DNA from: CAYFVR01 sp046541515
GTDB lineage: Bacteria; Desulfobacterota; Desulfobacteria; Desulfobacterales; Desulfococcaceae
DNA: 64,000 bases
Reading direction: 5' to 3'
NCBI GenBank assembly: GCA_046541515.1
Contig: JBKHDD010000007.1
Location: 1 to 64,000, forward strand
Notes under the pieces: model-generated
Told to the model about the DNA's origin: nothing
Seen by the model: the letters and a program-made list of their open reading frames with translations, nothing else
Database searches by the model: none
Made by a program: the position numbers and the translations under genes
In this document: in pieces, positions 51,048-60,388 of the stretch
How the letters are laid out: each line of letters begins with the position of its first letter
How positions within the stretch are numbered: the stretch's first letter is position 1

Positions 51048-53591
51048 ATGTCCGACAATCATCTCGTGGCCCTGGCGGGCCAGCCCAACGCGGGCAAATC
51101 CACAATTTTCAATCTTCTGACCGGCGTCCGGCAGCACGTCGCCAACTACCCCGGCGTCACCGTGGAAAAGAAGACCGGATTTTTCCGCATCGACGACGAC
51201 AACGTCATGCTGGTGGACCTGCCGGGGACCTACAGCCTGACCTCCTATTCGCTGGAGGAACGGGTCGCCCGGGATTTCATCCTGCAAGACCGGCCGTCGT
51301 TGGTGGTCAACGTGGCCGACGCCTCCAACCTGCCCCGCCATCTGTTCCTCACGTTTCAGCTTCTGGAAATGGGCGTGCCCGTTGTCGTGGCGATGAACAT
51401 GATGGACGTGGCGGAGGCCCGGGGCCTGACGATCGACGCGGACGCGCTTTCGGAGAAACTCGGCGCGCCCGCGGTGCCCATGGTGGGACGCAAGGGCGTG
51501 GGAAAGGAGGAGCTCCGCCAGGCCCTGTCGGATCGACTTTCGAGCCAACAAGATTTCGCTCCGCCCCAAATCGACTACGGCGACCTGGAGCCGGAAATCG
51601 AGGCGTTGGAGCGGACCCTTGGGGAAGGCGTGGTCCCCGGCGTCCAAACCCGCTGGGTGGCCGTGAAGCTGCTGGAAGGAGACGAGGGGGTCCGGGATTT
51701 GATCCTGTCGGCCCATCCCGAGGCCCGCGAAACGCTGGCGGGGGTGGAAGGGGTTCGCAGGGAATTCGGCGAACGGACCGGAATGCCGACCGAGCAGTTC
51801 ATCGAAAAACGGCGCTACGAGGCCGCCAAAGCCATCGCCGAATCCTGCATTGTCGCCCCGGAGGAAGGCGCCCCCACGCGGTCGGACCGGATCGATTCCG
51901 TGATCTGCCACCGGATTTGGGGCTACCCCATTTTGTTTGTGGTGATGTATCTGATGTACTATCTCTCCATCGAATGGGGCTACAAAATCACGGAGTACAC
52001 CTGGCCGATTCTCGCCTGGGGCCGGGAGACCATCGCCGCGTTTCTGCCGATGGAAGGATTTATCGAGGATCCGGCGCTTCGGGACCTGATCCTTTGGCTG
52101 GTGGACAGCGTCAACGCGTTGCTGAATTACGTTCCCATCTTCCTGATTCTTTTCGCCTATATCGCCTTCCTCGAAGACCTGGGCTACATGCCTCGCATGG
52201 CCTTTCTGCTGGACGCCTTTTTCCGCCGCTACGGCCTGCACGGGCAGTCCACCCTGCCGCTGGTTCTGGGCGGCGTGTACGTGGGGGGCTGCGCCGTCCC
52301 CGGCATCATGGCCTGCCGGGCCGTCCCGGACGAACGGGCCCGTCTGGCCACCATTCTCGTGGTGCCGATGATGAACTGCCTCGCCAAAGTCCCGCTCTAC
52401 GTGCTGCTCATCGGCATCTACTTTGCCTCCCACAAGGGGCCGGCGATGTTTTTCATCGCCACCATCACCGTCCTCCTGGCCCTGACCACCGCCAAGCTGC
52501 TGAACCTGACGGTGCTTCGGGAAAAGGAGTCGGCGCCCTTCATTCTGGAGATGCCGCCCTACCACATCCCCACGGCGGCGGGCGTTCTTCGCCGTTCCGC
52601 GGAGCGGGTCTGGATGTACGTGCGCAAAATCACCACCGTGGTCGCCGCCGTGGCCGTCATCCTCTGGGTGCTGATGCGGTTTCCCGGGGCGCCCGACCAG
52701 ACCATGACGGCCCTGGATGCCCAGGCGGAGCAAGGGCGGAACCAGTTCATCGAACTGGCCGCGAAATCCGGTTACGGCGATTCGTTTCAAGACGCCGGGG
52801 ACATCAACGCCTTCTTCGATTTCGCCCGGCGCTACAAAAAAAGCCGGGCCGGCGTGACGAATCAATCCCGGGCAGAGGAGATCGACGACGGTTTTCAGGC
52901 GGAAAACGCCGCCTTTTTCTCCGTGCTCAAACGCCGAGGCGGCCCGGAAGTTCGGCGACTTGCCCGGGAGTACAACAAATTGCGCCGTACGCGCCTGACC
53001 GTTCGGAAAGAAGCCAAGGATGCCACCCTTCAAAGCAGTTTCCTGGGCCGAATCGGCCGATGGCTGGAACCGGCGACCCAATACGCCGGGTTCAACTGGC
53101 GGGTGAACATCGCCCTCCTGTCCGCCTTGGCGGCCAAGGAAAATACCGTGGCCACCCTGGGAGCGTTGTATCAGCCCCAAGAGGAAGCGGATGAAGAAAT
53201 GGCGGCGGAGAGCCAAACCGCCGCTCCCGAAACCGGCGCGGCGGCCCTGGAGCAGCGAATGGCAGAGCAGGAGGAGGGCTTCACGCCGCTCCACGCCTTG
53301 GCGCTCATGCTGTTCATGGCGCTCTATCCGCCCTGCATGGCCGCGACCATGGTCGTCAAGATCCAGTCCGGGGCCTGGAAATGGATGGTTTTTTCCCTGG
53401 TGTACATGATCTGTCTGGGGGCGGTGGTCGCGCTCCTGGTTTTTTCCGGCGGCCAGGCGTTGGGCCTGACCGGCCTGGAGGCCATGGGCTGGTTTTACGG
53501 GCTTGCGCTGGCGGCGACCGTCGTCACCGGCTTGGTTGAGCCCCAGCCCACCGACGAACCCCAGCGGCCGCTGGTGGAAGTGTCCAAATAG
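51048..53591 (+). CDS. feoB: FeoB ferrous iron transporter
   Basis: An 847-residue FeoB. The G domain has GQPNAGKST (11-19), VDLPGTYSLTSYS (G3) and NMMD (G4). The membrane part carries the two Gate motifs around YVPIFLILFAYIAFLEDLGY and GGCAVPGIMACRAV. Between about residues 545 and 675 there is a hydrophilic insertion (ALDAQAEQGRNQFIELAAKS to LRRTRLTVRKEAKDA) that separates the later membrane segments; most FeoB have only a short loop there. The family norm is 700-800 residues, so the insertion accounts for the extra length. A weak ribosome site precedes the start. Confidence 0.94.
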   Translation: MSDNHLVALAGQPNAGKSTIFNLLTGVRQHVANYPGVTVEKKTGFFRIDDDNVMLVDLPGTYSLTSYSLEERVARDFILQDRPSLVVNVADASNLPRHLFLTFQLLEMGVPVVVAMNMMDVAEARGLTIDADALSEKLGAPAVPMVGRKGVGKEELRQALSDRLSSQQDFAPPQIDYGDLEPEIEALERTLGEGVVPGVQTRWVAVKLLEGDEGVRDLILSAHPEARETLAGVEGVRREFGERTGMPTEQFIEKRRYEAAKAIAESCIVAPEEGAPTRSDRIDSVICHRIWGYPILFVVMYLMYYLSIEWGYKITEYTWPILAWGRETIAAFLPMEGFIEDPALRDLILWLVDSVNALLNYVPIFLILFAYIAFLEDLGYMPRMAFLLDAFFRRYGLHGQSTLPLVLGGVYVGGCAVPGIMACRAVPDERARLATILVVPMMNCLAKVPLYVLLIGIYFASHKGPAMFFIATITVLLALTTAKLLNLTVLREKESAPFILEMPPYHIPTAAGVLRRSAERVWMYVRKITTVVAAVAVILWVLMRFPGAPDQTMTALDAQAEQGRNQFIELAAKSGYGDSFQDAGDINAFFDFARRYKKSRAGVTNQSRAEEIDDGFQAENAAFFSVLKRRGGPEVRRLAREYNKLRRTRLTVRKEAKDATLQSSFLGRIGRWLEPATQYAGFNWRVNIALLSALAAKENTVATLGALYQPQEEADEEMAAESQTAAPETGAAALEQRMAEQEEGFTPLHALALMLFMALYPPCMAATMVVKIQSGAWKWMVFSLVYMICLGAVVALLVFSGGQALGLTGLEAMGWFYGLALAATVVTGLVEPQPTDEPQRPLVEVSK

Positions 53592-54230
53592 CGTCCCCGG
53601 GGGAAGGCGATCGCTCCCGCCTCCCCCTTTTTCCAACGCATTCCCCCAGGTTCTCTCCGTCCCTCGGAGAGCGCCGCCCCCTCCCCGTGGTTCCATCGGT
53701 CCCCCTCGCTCCCCCCGAGGCGGACCGTTTCCCCCCCCCGCGGCTCCATCGGTCCCCCTCGTTCTCGCCGAGGGGGACCTCTCCCTTTTCGCGGTCTCCC
53801 CACCACTCCCTTGGGGAACGTTCAGCGGCTTTGGGCCGGAAACGTCGTTGCTCCCCGCACCGCCGTTCCACGACGAACCGCGGCGCCGGTCCCCCCCCAC
53901 TTTTCCCGCCTCCCTCCCAAAAAATACCAGCGGCTTGCCGCCTTTCACCGTTCCACGGATGGCCGGAACGCACCACCGGGACGGATTCGTTCGCCGCCCG
54001 CGGGCCGGGGCAAAGACCGCCCCAAGGAAAAATTTGGCCCATTTTTCCCATCCGCCTGGATTCCCCGCAATCCATTCCGCCTTGACGCCTGTTCCGTTTC
54101 CGTGATACCGATAGCAAAATAAAATTTGATAAATCTCATAACCATCTCGCCGCGCTCCTCCGGCGGCTTCGCCCCCGGACAAAACACGGCAGATCGCCGG
54201 GAGAAGCGCCCGAGCGTCCGGACCGATAAA
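53592..54230. other. Gene-free, low-complexity GC-rich stretch
   Basis: No gene is seen in 639 bases. Much is C-rich. A unit CCATCGGTCCCCCTCG occurs twice, and the second forms a strong hairpin GGTCCCCCTCG / CGAGGGGGACC (53751-53779). An AT-rich end (54090-54145) probably holds the dtxR2 promoter, with a partial palindrome AAATTTGAT-AA-ATCTCATAA at 54122-54141. Confidence 0.55.
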
Positions 54231-54800
54231 ATGGAAAGCGCGCCCATGGTCCCCAGAAAAACGGACGAATCCCGGGAAAAGCCCCTGACCACCGTCATGG
54301 AGGACTACCTGGAAGCGATTTACGAGCTGGATCAGCGACGGCAGGCGATTCGGGTGAAAGACATTGCCCGGGAAATGGACGTCAAAATGCCGTCCGTCTC
54401 CAGCATGCTGAAAAACTTGCGGGACCGCGGACTGGTTCATTACCAGCGATACGAGTACGTGGAACTGACGCCGGAAGGCGCCGAGGTGGGCCGGGAAATG
54501 CGCCGGCGGCACCGGATTTTGAAAAAATTTCTCGTTGAAATCCTTCAAATCCCGCCCAAAACCGCCGACGACGAGGCCTGCCGGATGGAACACGCCCTGA
54601 GCGCGGAAACCTTGGACAGCCTCACCGATTTCATGGCCTTCATCCAAAGCTGCCCTCGGGCGGGGGAAAGCTGGCTTCAATTTTTCAAGGAATACCGGGA
54701 GAGCGGTCGAAACCCGGAAGCCTGCGCCCGGCATGCCGAGAATTTCACCTGCGAGTTCCAGCGCCATGTGGATTCCCTGAAGAAATCCGTCGAATCCTGA
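54231..54800 (+). CDS. DtxR/MntR family metal-dependent regulator 2
   Basis: A 189-residue paralogue of the first DtxR protein: TTVMEDYLEAIYELDQRRQA, KDIAREMDVKMPSVSSMLKN and LVHYQRYEYVELTPEG form the winged helix. The metal domain has HRILKKFLVEILQIPPKT, DDEACRMEHAL and CPRAGESW. The C-terminus (CARHAENFTCEFQRH) has Cys and His that differ from paralogue 1. The start may be 54231 or the ATG at 54246; neither has a strong site. It stands between feoB and the ferrosome-like genes, the likely targets. Confidence 0.87.
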   Translation: MESAPMVPRKTDESREKPLTTVMEDYLEAIYELDQRRQAIRVKDIAREMDVKMPSVSSMLKNLRDRGLVHYQRYEYVELTPEGAEVGREMRRRHRILKKFLVEILQIPPKTADDEACRMEHALSAETLDSLTDFMAFIQSCPRAGESWLQFFKEYRESGRNPEACARHAENFTCEFQRHVDSLKKSVES

Positions 54801-55049
54801 CCGGGAGAGAAAACCGGCGACTTCGGGAAATGGGAAGAGAAAAACGGAGCCGCCGGGGGGGCGGCGACCCCGTTGAGTTCATCGCGTCCGGGCGGGCCGG
54901 CGGGAGGAGAGTCGCCGGAATGGACGCGACGGGGGGGAGAAACGGAAGGGAACGGGCGCGAACCGGCCGGACTCGGGCGTCGGGGGATGCGCCATGGGAG
55001 CCGCCCGACCGGTTTCGGTCCCCCGCTCCCTTCCGAGGGGGAAGTTGGG

Positions 55050-55499
55050 TCAATTTACGGCTTCGGCCACCGATTTCGCCCAATCCAGGATTTCGCCCGC
55101 CGAATCGGCGGGATCGCCCTCAATCTTTAATCCATCCGCCGCCAGTTTGCCGCCCGTTTTTTCGATCAATTCTTCCAGATAATCGACCGAGCCGCAAAAG
55201 TGCTCGTAGTCGCTGTCGCCGGGCGCGAACACCGCGTAGGCCTTGCCGTTCAAGGTCAATCCTTCCATCGCTTCCGCGAAATCCACGAAATCCTCCTGCA
55301 ATTCAATTTCATCGTCGCCGTAGGCGGGGCAGCCCAGGAGAACGATGTCGTGGGGACCGTTGAGTTCGGCCGCATCGGCGTCGGTCACGTTTTTCAGCTC
55401 CGTCTCCAGGCCCGCCCCGTCCAGCCCTTTTTGAACGATTTCCGCCATGGATTCGGTGTTGCCGGTGGTGCTGCCAAAAATGATCAGTGCCTTTTTCAT
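55050..55499 (-). CDS. Flavodoxin
   Basis: A 149-residue classical flavodoxin. ALIIFGSTTGNTESMAE is the FMN phosphate loop; LLGCPAYGDDEIELQEDF and FAPGDSDYEHFCGSVDYL are the loops that hold the flavin ring. The protein is strongly acidic, as usual. Flavodoxins replace ferredoxin when iron is short, which fits this iron region. The start follows GGAAGGAAACCC. Confidence 0.93.
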   Translation of the reverse strand: MKKALIIFGSTTGNTESMAEIVQKGLDGAGLETELKNVTDADAAELNGPHDIVLLGCPAYGDDEIELQEDFVDFAEAMEGLTLNGKAYAVFAPGDSDYEHFCGSVDYLEELIEKTGGKLAADGLKIEGDPADSAGEILDWAKSVAEAVN

Positions 55500-55593
55500 G
55501 GGTTTCCTTCCTTGGTCCGCAGGACCCGGTGAAGCGTTATGGAACGCCGGTCGAAGAATTCCGAAGGTTTCGGGGGTTCCGCCGACCGGGGAA

Positions 55594-56304
55594 TTACGTC
55601 TTTTTTGCCAGGTGCGTGGTCAGCCCCTCTTCCGCTGGATCCACCGATTTCACGCTAAATCCGCCATAGATGGGAACGGTTCCCAGGATGTTCATGGCCT
55701 CCTGTTTGACGGGTTGAAAAGCGGCCTTTTCCGCCGCTCCGCCCGATTTGGCCGCGGTGCGGCGCTCGAAAAAATCCGGCGGAAACAAGTCGGCCAGGGC
55801 GGTCACCTTCCACGCGGCGGCGCCGTCCACGGGGATGAAATAGAAAACCGCGTCCGCCAGGGTCAGTTGGCCGTGCGGGGTCGCGTCTGAAAGAATCCAA
55901 ACCCGGTCGTTGACCCAGCGAAGGGCGTCCACGAACAGCTCTTCGGTTCCGTCGGTGTTCCATCGGGCGGCGATTTCGAAATCGTCCATGGGCAGTCCGT
56001 CGGGATACCGAGCGGCAAAGGTTTCATCGGCCTCCAGGGCCTGGGCCGCGCGAAAGGCCAGTCGCTGGCAGAAGCATGCCTTGGTTCCCCCATCCGGCAA
56101 CGGATCGCTGAGGGGGGTGTCGCCCCGACCGTAGACATGGGTGGTAACGGCGCCGTTCGCGGAAAGTATCCGCAGTTCATTATTTTGAATGTCCACCCGA
56201 CCATCGGCGGAATCGTCGTCCGAGTCCCCGCACCCGGCCACAAGTCCCAGAACCAACGCCGAGAGCAAAACGGCCGCCCAACGGAATTTCCAATCACGTT
56301 GCAT
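55594..56304 (-). CDS. Lipoprotein of unknown family, probably iron-regulated
   Basis: A 236-residue lipoprotein: the signal peptide AAVLLSALVLGLVAGC ends in a lipobox, followed by an Asp-rich linker (GDSDDDSADG). The mature part has CFCQRLAFRAAQALEADE and DDFEIAARWNTDGTEELFVD, with TLADAVFYFIPVDG later. The Cys pair and the Asp/Glu groups could bind a metal, and the layout recalls FmdE-type domains, but I am not sure. The start follows GGAGGAAAAAA. Upstream lie two DtxR-box-like motifs, so it is probably expressed when iron is low. Confidence 0.6.
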   Translation of the reverse strand: MQRDWKFRWAAVLLSALVLGLVAGCGDSDDDSADGRVDIQNNELRILSANGAVTTHVYGRGDTPLSDPLPDGGTKACFCQRLAFRAAQALEADETFAARYPDGLPMDDFEIAARWNTDGTEELFVDALRWVNDRVWILSDATPHGQLTLADAVFYFIPVDGAAAWKVTALADLFPPDFFERRTAAKSGGAAEKAAFQPVKQEAMNILGTVPIYGGFSVKSVDPAEEGLTTHLAKKT

Positions 56305-56483
56305 TTTTTTCCTCCATTGGAATTTTGGCGAAAAACGCTCGAACCATCCATATCCAGGTCGCGGCCTGGCTGAAGACCGCTTCGACGGCCCTGGGATTGC
56401 GGCGCGCTCGCCGCAAGACCGCGCGCCCTGGGCCGGTGTCGCTTTTTTTGGGTTTGGCGAAAGATAGGCATACCTTATAAAAT

Positions 56484-56502
56484 TAGGCAAGGCTAACTTT
56501 TA
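56484..56502. promoter_or_regulatory. DtxR/IdeR-box-like motif, copy 1
   Basis: TTAGGCAAGGCTAACTTTT agrees with the DtxR/IdeR consensus TTAGGTTAGGCTAACCTAA at 14 of 19 positions. It is followed by AGGCCAAAAAAATTT. It lies 180 bases upstream of the lipoprotein gene. Confidence 0.5.
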
Positions 56503-56588
56503 GGCCAAAAAAATTTGGAATAATCCACCCTCCCTGGACCGATGTTGGTTTTTGCGGTCTATCTACAAGGTAGACGATCCTTGAAAAA

Positions 56589-56607
56589 TTAGAATGGCCC
56601 AACTTTT
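56589..56607. promoter_or_regulatory. DtxR/IdeR-box-like motif, copy 2
   Basis: TTAGAATGGCCCAACTTTT is a weaker match to the same consensus (11 of 19) but shares the flank AACTTTTAGGCYAAAAAAATTT with copy 1, at a spacing of 105 bases. The shared flank shows the two blocks arose by duplication. Confidence 0.45.
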
Positions 56608-56702
56608 AGGCTAAAAAAATTTATCGTTGCCGGCCCATTCTCATCGCATAATGAAATATCCATTCATAAGGAGGGCGGTCGCCGAAGCCTCCTTTTCGGG
56701 CT

Positions 56703-57425
56703 TCAGTTCCGCTCCCGCACCCAAATATGACGGGCCTGGGGCGTTTCGAAAATCAGGCGCAACCCGTTGTTGGTGGAAATCACCACATGGCCCCGCGGAC
56801 CCACGAAGACGTTTTGGCTGGGGGCCACCGATTCCAGCACCAGGGTTTTCCCGATGTCAATCCCGTGGCTCCGGATGGTCGCCTCGGCGCCCGGGCCGCA
56901 CAGAAACGCCTCGACCTGAAAGGGTTCTCCGGGGGGAACCATGCAAAATTGAGTTTCCCGTTCCCCGGTTCGCCCCCACACTTTGCAAACCGTTCCTTCG
57001 GGAAGGCGAACCCGACTGGAATCCTCCACGATCCGGGACAAATAGTCCATGGCGGGCAGGGCGCGGACGAACAGCACCCGGGCGTCCATCTCCAACCCCA
57101 GAAATTTCAGCGTCCGTTCCAGCATGGAACCGCAGGTAACGCCTTCGATATGGCCCGCGTCACCCCGGCGCATCTCGGCCAGCGGCACGCGCCGGTCGTC
57201 GTCCAGATGCACCACCACCTTGGCGCACATGCCCGGGGAGATCACGGCGTCGCCTTTGGGCCCCCGAACCCTCACGGTTTGCAACATGACCGTTTCGTCC
57301 AGCCGGTGGAACGAGGTTTCCTCGTCCAAACCCATGCGGGCCAGACGGTCCTCCAGGGCCGGATCCTCCACCCGAACCAGGCGGAGGGGACGGTCGATGG
57401 GCGCTTCGCTCAACGGGATGTACAT
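56703..57425 (-). CDS. FeoA-domain protein
   Basis: A 240-residue protein. The first 75 residues form a FeoA-like SH3 domain (RLVRVEDPALEDRLARMGLD, ETVMLQTVRVRGPKGDAVIS and GMCAKVVVHLDD). A second similar unit may follow (HIEGVTCGSMLERTLKFLGL). The C-terminal half is of unknown type and ends FVGPRGHVVISTNNGLRLIF. The start lies inside the end of the ATPase gene (16-base overlap), so it is coupled to it. An iron-linked partner of the ATPase is the likely role. Confidence 0.75.
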   Translation of the reverse strand: MYIPLSEAPIDRPLRLVRVEDPALEDRLARMGLDEETSFHRLDETVMLQTVRVRGPKGDAVISPGMCAKVVVHLDDDRRVPLAEMRRGDAGHIEGVTCGSMLERTLKFLGLEMDARVLFVRALPAMDYLSRIVEDSSRVRLPEGTVCKVWGRTGERETQFCMVPPGEPFQVEAFLCGPGAEATIRSHGIDIGKTLVLESVAPSQNVFVGPRGHVVISTNNGLRLIFETPQARHIWVRERN

Positions 57426-59545
57426 GGTTCCGTCTCCGTGGGGGCGTTCGGCCGACGGGCGCTGCGACTTCCGCCCAGGGCCGCGTAGGCCAGGATGCCG
57501 ATGGTGGTTGAATTGTGCAGCACCGCGGAAACCAGCGGGGATATCCGCCCCGTGCCCGCCATCAGCAGAATCAGGGAATTCAGCCCCACGGCCTGATAAA
57601 AAGAGTTCCGGATCACCTCTTGCGCCCGCACCGCAATTCGCCGGGCGGTGACCAGCCCCCGCAAATCCTCCCGCAACAGCAATACCCGGGCCGATTCCCG
57701 CGCCAAATCCGCCGCCTCGGGCACGGCCACGCCCACGTCCGCCGACACCAGGGCCGGGGCGTCGTTTACGCCGTCGCCCACAAAGGCGAGTCGGCGACCC
57801 TCCGCCTTCAGCTCCCCGACGATCCGGGCCTTGTCCTCCGGCTTCAAATCCCAGTGGACCACGTCCAGACCGTCCAGCCCGGCGGCCACGGCCTTGGCGG
57901 TTTCCTCGTGGTCGCCGGTCAGCATAACCGTCTTCTCGATGCCCAGGGCCTTCAGCTCCCGCAGCACCTCGGCGGACTCCGGCCGGGTTTCGTCCCGGAC
58001 GGCAATCATGCCGATGCACCGATCCTCCCGGGCCACGTAGAGCAACCCCTTGCCCTCGCTTCGCAGCCGCCGGGCGGCCTCGTCTCCGGCGGAGCAGTCG
58101 ATGCCCTCGTCGTCGTGGAGGAAGTGGCGGCTGCCCACCATGATTTGAACGCCGTCCACGTAGGCGGACACGCCGTGGGCCACCACGAAATCCACCTGGC
58201 CGGCGGCCGGCACGGCCACCCCCCGATCCGCCGCCGCCCGCACCACGGCTTTGGCCACCGGATGGGCGTAATGGGCCTCGGCGGCGGCGGCCAGGGCCAA
58301 CAGCGTATCGGGCGTCACGTCGGTCAGGGGAAGAATGTCGGTGGCCTTCAGCCGTCCCCGGGTGAGGGTGCCGGTTTTGTCGAACACCACCGTGTCCACC
58401 TGGGAAAGCACGTCGATGGCCTCGCCGCCCTTCAGCAGCACGCCCTCCCGGGCCGCCGCGAACATCCCCATCTTCACCGCCACCGGGGAGGCCACCTTTA
58501 CGGCGCAAGAATAATCCACCGTAAGCACCGAAGCGGCCCGCCGCACGTCCCGGGTCAGCAGAAACAGCAGAATGCCCAGAAAGAGGGTGATGGGCACCAA
58601 CCGGTCGGCCAGGGCGTCGCTTTGCTTTTGGGAATCCGACTTTCGGCGCACCGAGGTTTCCAGGAACCGCCCGATTCGGGCCATGCCGGTTTCCGCGCCC
58701 ACGGTCCGGACGTCGATCCGCAGGCGGCCCTCCTCCACCACCGAACCGGAAAGAACCTCCGAGCCGGGCGCAACGTGGATGGGGATCGACTCGCCGGTGA
58801 TGGAACTCTGGTTGATGGAAGCCTCGCCGTCCACCACCCGGCCCTCCACCGGGATCAGCTCGCCCGGGCCGCGAATCAGCACGTCGCCCAACACCAGCTC
58901 TTCCAGTGGAATGGCCACTTCGTTGCCCTCCCGCTCCACCCGGACGGTTTCCACCTGGGGCCGAAGAAGGCTCTTGAGCAGGTCGGTGGTTTTTTCCTCG
59001 GAAAGCCGATCCAGATACGCGCCCAGGGCCAGCAGCGAGCCGATGGCGTTGGCGGTGAAATAGTCGCCGCGCAGCAGGGAAATGCCCACCGCCGAGGCGT
59101 CCAGCACCTCCACTTTGGGGCCCCGCGCGATCAGGGTTTCAACCCCCCGCGCGACGGTGGGCAGGCCCAAAATCCAGCTGGCCGGCGCGGTCACGCGGCG
59201 GGGCGTGGAACGAAGGACAAAAGCGAGGAGGCCACGAAGGGCCACGCCGCCCGGGCCCACCTCGGTCTCCCGCTCGGCGTCGGCCCGCCAGGCTTCCTCC
59301 GGCGGCCGTTCCAGAATGGCCCGAACCCGTTCCGGCGCTTCGGCGTCCTCATCGTGCCGCACCGTCACGCTGGCGGCCTGGGGATTGATCCGCACCGACG
59401 TCACCCCTGGAAGCCCCCCGATCAGGGCCTCCAGCCAGGAGAGATCCAGGGCCGGGTCGTGCAGCGACGGGCAGATAAACCGGACGCGGCCCGGTATCTG
59501 ATGCGCCACCCGAATCCCTCCGCGGGTCGGTCCGCTGGACGTCAT
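57410..59545 (-). CDS. P1B-type metal ATPase, ferrosome FezB-like
   Basis: A 711-residue heavy-metal P-type ATPase. The N-terminal domain (about 10-85) has an HMA-like fold without CxxC and instead carries IRVAHQIPGRVRF. The actuator has SSITGESIP, and the membrane metal site is VDYSCAVKVASPV, with SCA in place of CPC, the type ascribed to P1B-6. Phosphorylation site is DKTGTLTRG and the hinge GDGVNDAPAL. Ferrosome ATPases (FezB) are of this type and feed iron into membrane-bound storage bodies. I use ATG 59545, which overlaps the upstream stop (ATGA); ATG 59557 is possible. Confidence 0.88.
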   Translation of the reverse strand: MTSSGPTRGGIRVAHQIPGRVRFICPSLHDPALDLSWLEALIGGLPGVTSVRINPQAASVTVRHDEDAEAPERVRAILERPPEEAWRADAERETEVGPGGVALRGLLAFVLRSTPRRVTAPASWILGLPTVARGVETLIARGPKVEVLDASAVGISLLRGDYFTANAIGSLLALGAYLDRLSEEKTTDLLKSLLRPQVETVRVEREGNEVAIPLEELVLGDVLIRGPGELIPVEGRVVDGEASINQSSITGESIPIHVAPGSEVLSGSVVEEGRLRIDVRTVGAETGMARIGRFLETSVRRKSDSQKQSDALADRLVPITLFLGILLFLLTRDVRRAASVLTVDYSCAVKVASPVAVKMGMFAAAREGVLLKGGEAIDVLSQVDTVVFDKTGTLTRGRLKATDILPLTDVTPDTLLALAAAAEAHYAHPVAKAVVRAAADRGVAVPAAGQVDFVVAHGVSAYVDGVQIMVGSRHFLHDDEGIDCSAGDEAARRLRSEGKGLLYVAREDRCIGMIAVRDETRPESAEVLRELKALGIEKTVMLTGDHEETAKAVAAGLDGLDVVHWDLKPEDKARIVGELKAEGRRLAFVGDGVNDAPALVSADVGVAVPEAADLARESARVLLLREDLRGLVTARRIAVRAQEVIRNSFYQAVGLNSLILLMAGTGRISPLVSAVLHNSTTIGILAYAALGGSRSARRPNAPTETEPCTSR

Positions 59546-59805
59546 TGCCGTTGCCATCTCCGGTCACGGGAGGGATAGAGGGAATAGTGCCAGAACGAAA
59601 AGCCAATCAGCGCGACGCCCGCGCCGATATGGAGACCGGTCGCCTTTCGCCCTTGGAAACCGGAGTAGACCAAGGTCCCAAGGGAAACGGCCATTCCCAC
59701 TTTGGCCCAGCTTCGCCGGCTGGACAGATCCCATGTCGGCCCGGGCGGGCCCGCTTGAGACCGGGGTTGGGGTTGAGGGAGCGGACCCATCATCCGACCA
59801 TTCAT
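59542..59805 (-). CDS. Small membrane protein of the ferrosome-like cluster
   Basis: An 87-residue protein opening MNGRMMGPLPQPQPRSQAG. A Pro/Gln-rich start precedes one or two hydrophobic stretches (VGMAVSLGTLVYSGF and GLHIGAGVALIGFSFWHYSL) and a basic end (PSRDRRWQRQ). The start follows GAAAGGAGCAG. It is coupled to the ATPase gene by a four-base overlap. No family recognised; probably a membrane component of the same structure. Confidence 0.7.
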   Translation of the reverse strand: MNGRMMGPLPQPQPRSQAGPPGPTWDLSSRRSWAKVGMAVSLGTLVYSGFQGRKATGLHIGAGVALIGFSFWHYSLYPSRDRRWQRQ

Positions 59806-59878
59806 GAAACTGCTCCTTTCTGAAAACGGCATCGCCGGGGGCGGGCCAATCGACGCCGCGCCCCGGCGTCCGCGATCG

Positions 59879-60355
59879 TTAATCGGACCCGCGTCGACCC
59901 ATTTCCGCCTTGACGTCCTGAACGTGCTCCTTGAACTCTTCCATGCCGCCGCGAAGGCCGCTCCAGGCGGTCACCGCGCCCCGAATCAGGGTTCGCTGCA
60001 CCGTGGGATGGGTCAGCACAAACACGGTGGCCGCGCCAATCAGCAGCCCCTTCACGTAGACGCCGTTGGAAAAGTTGAACCAACCGCCCCGGGTGAAAAC
60101 CCCGCCGGGACCCTGGGAAGCAGAAGGGGACATGGCTTGAGAACCGTCCATGTGTCCGGGATACGCCGCGTATTCGGGGTATGCGGCACATCCTGGATAC
60201 GAGACGTATCCAGGATGGGCGGCGTAACCGGCGGCCGGCCATCCCCCCGGCGCCCCGGAGAAATAAGCCCCGTGATGCCCAAAGGCCGGCCCATATCCCG
60301 TCCCCCCCGGGTACGGGGAAGTGCCGGCGCCGGACGCGTAATGATCATAAGACAT
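59879..60355 (-). CDS. Gly/Tyr/His-rich protein with one membrane segment
   Basis: A 158-residue protein. The first 95 residues are low-complexity, rich in Gly, Tyr, Pro, Ala and His (YPGGTGYGPAFGHHGAYF; repeated AAYPGY-like units). A hydrophobic segment follows (GLLIGAATVFVLTHPTVQ) and then a charged helix (GMEEFKEHVQDVKAEMGRR), a layout like YtxH proteins. The start follows AAGGAGTC. It belongs to a run of four related small genes between two metal ATPases. Confidence 0.75.
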   Translation of the reverse strand: MSYDHYASGAGTSPYPGGTGYGPAFGHHGAYFSGAPGGWPAAGYAAHPGYVSYPGCAAYPEYAAYPGHMDGSQAMSPSASQGPGGVFTRGGWFNFSNGVYVKGLLIGAATVFVLTHPTVQRTLIRGAVTAWSGLRGGMEEFKEHVQDVKAEMGRRGSD

Positions 60356-60388
60356 GAAGTTTGACTCCTTCCCGCGAAGGAAATGGGG

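Larger units (their letters stand above)
56305..56702. other. Control region with repeated DtxR-box-like motifs
   Basis: No gene in 398 bases. The AT-rich part (56470-56630) holds two related blocks, described separately, and a small hairpin GTCTATCTAC / GGTAGAC near 56556-56574. It is the upstream region of the minus-strand lipoprotein gene. Confidence 0.6.

Noticed and set aside
50901..54767. 1288-codon open reading frame on the minus strand
   Set aside because: It lies antisense to feoB and dtxR2, which have clear family motifs; the product is rich in His, Gly and Gln as expected from the complement of GC-rich coding sequence.
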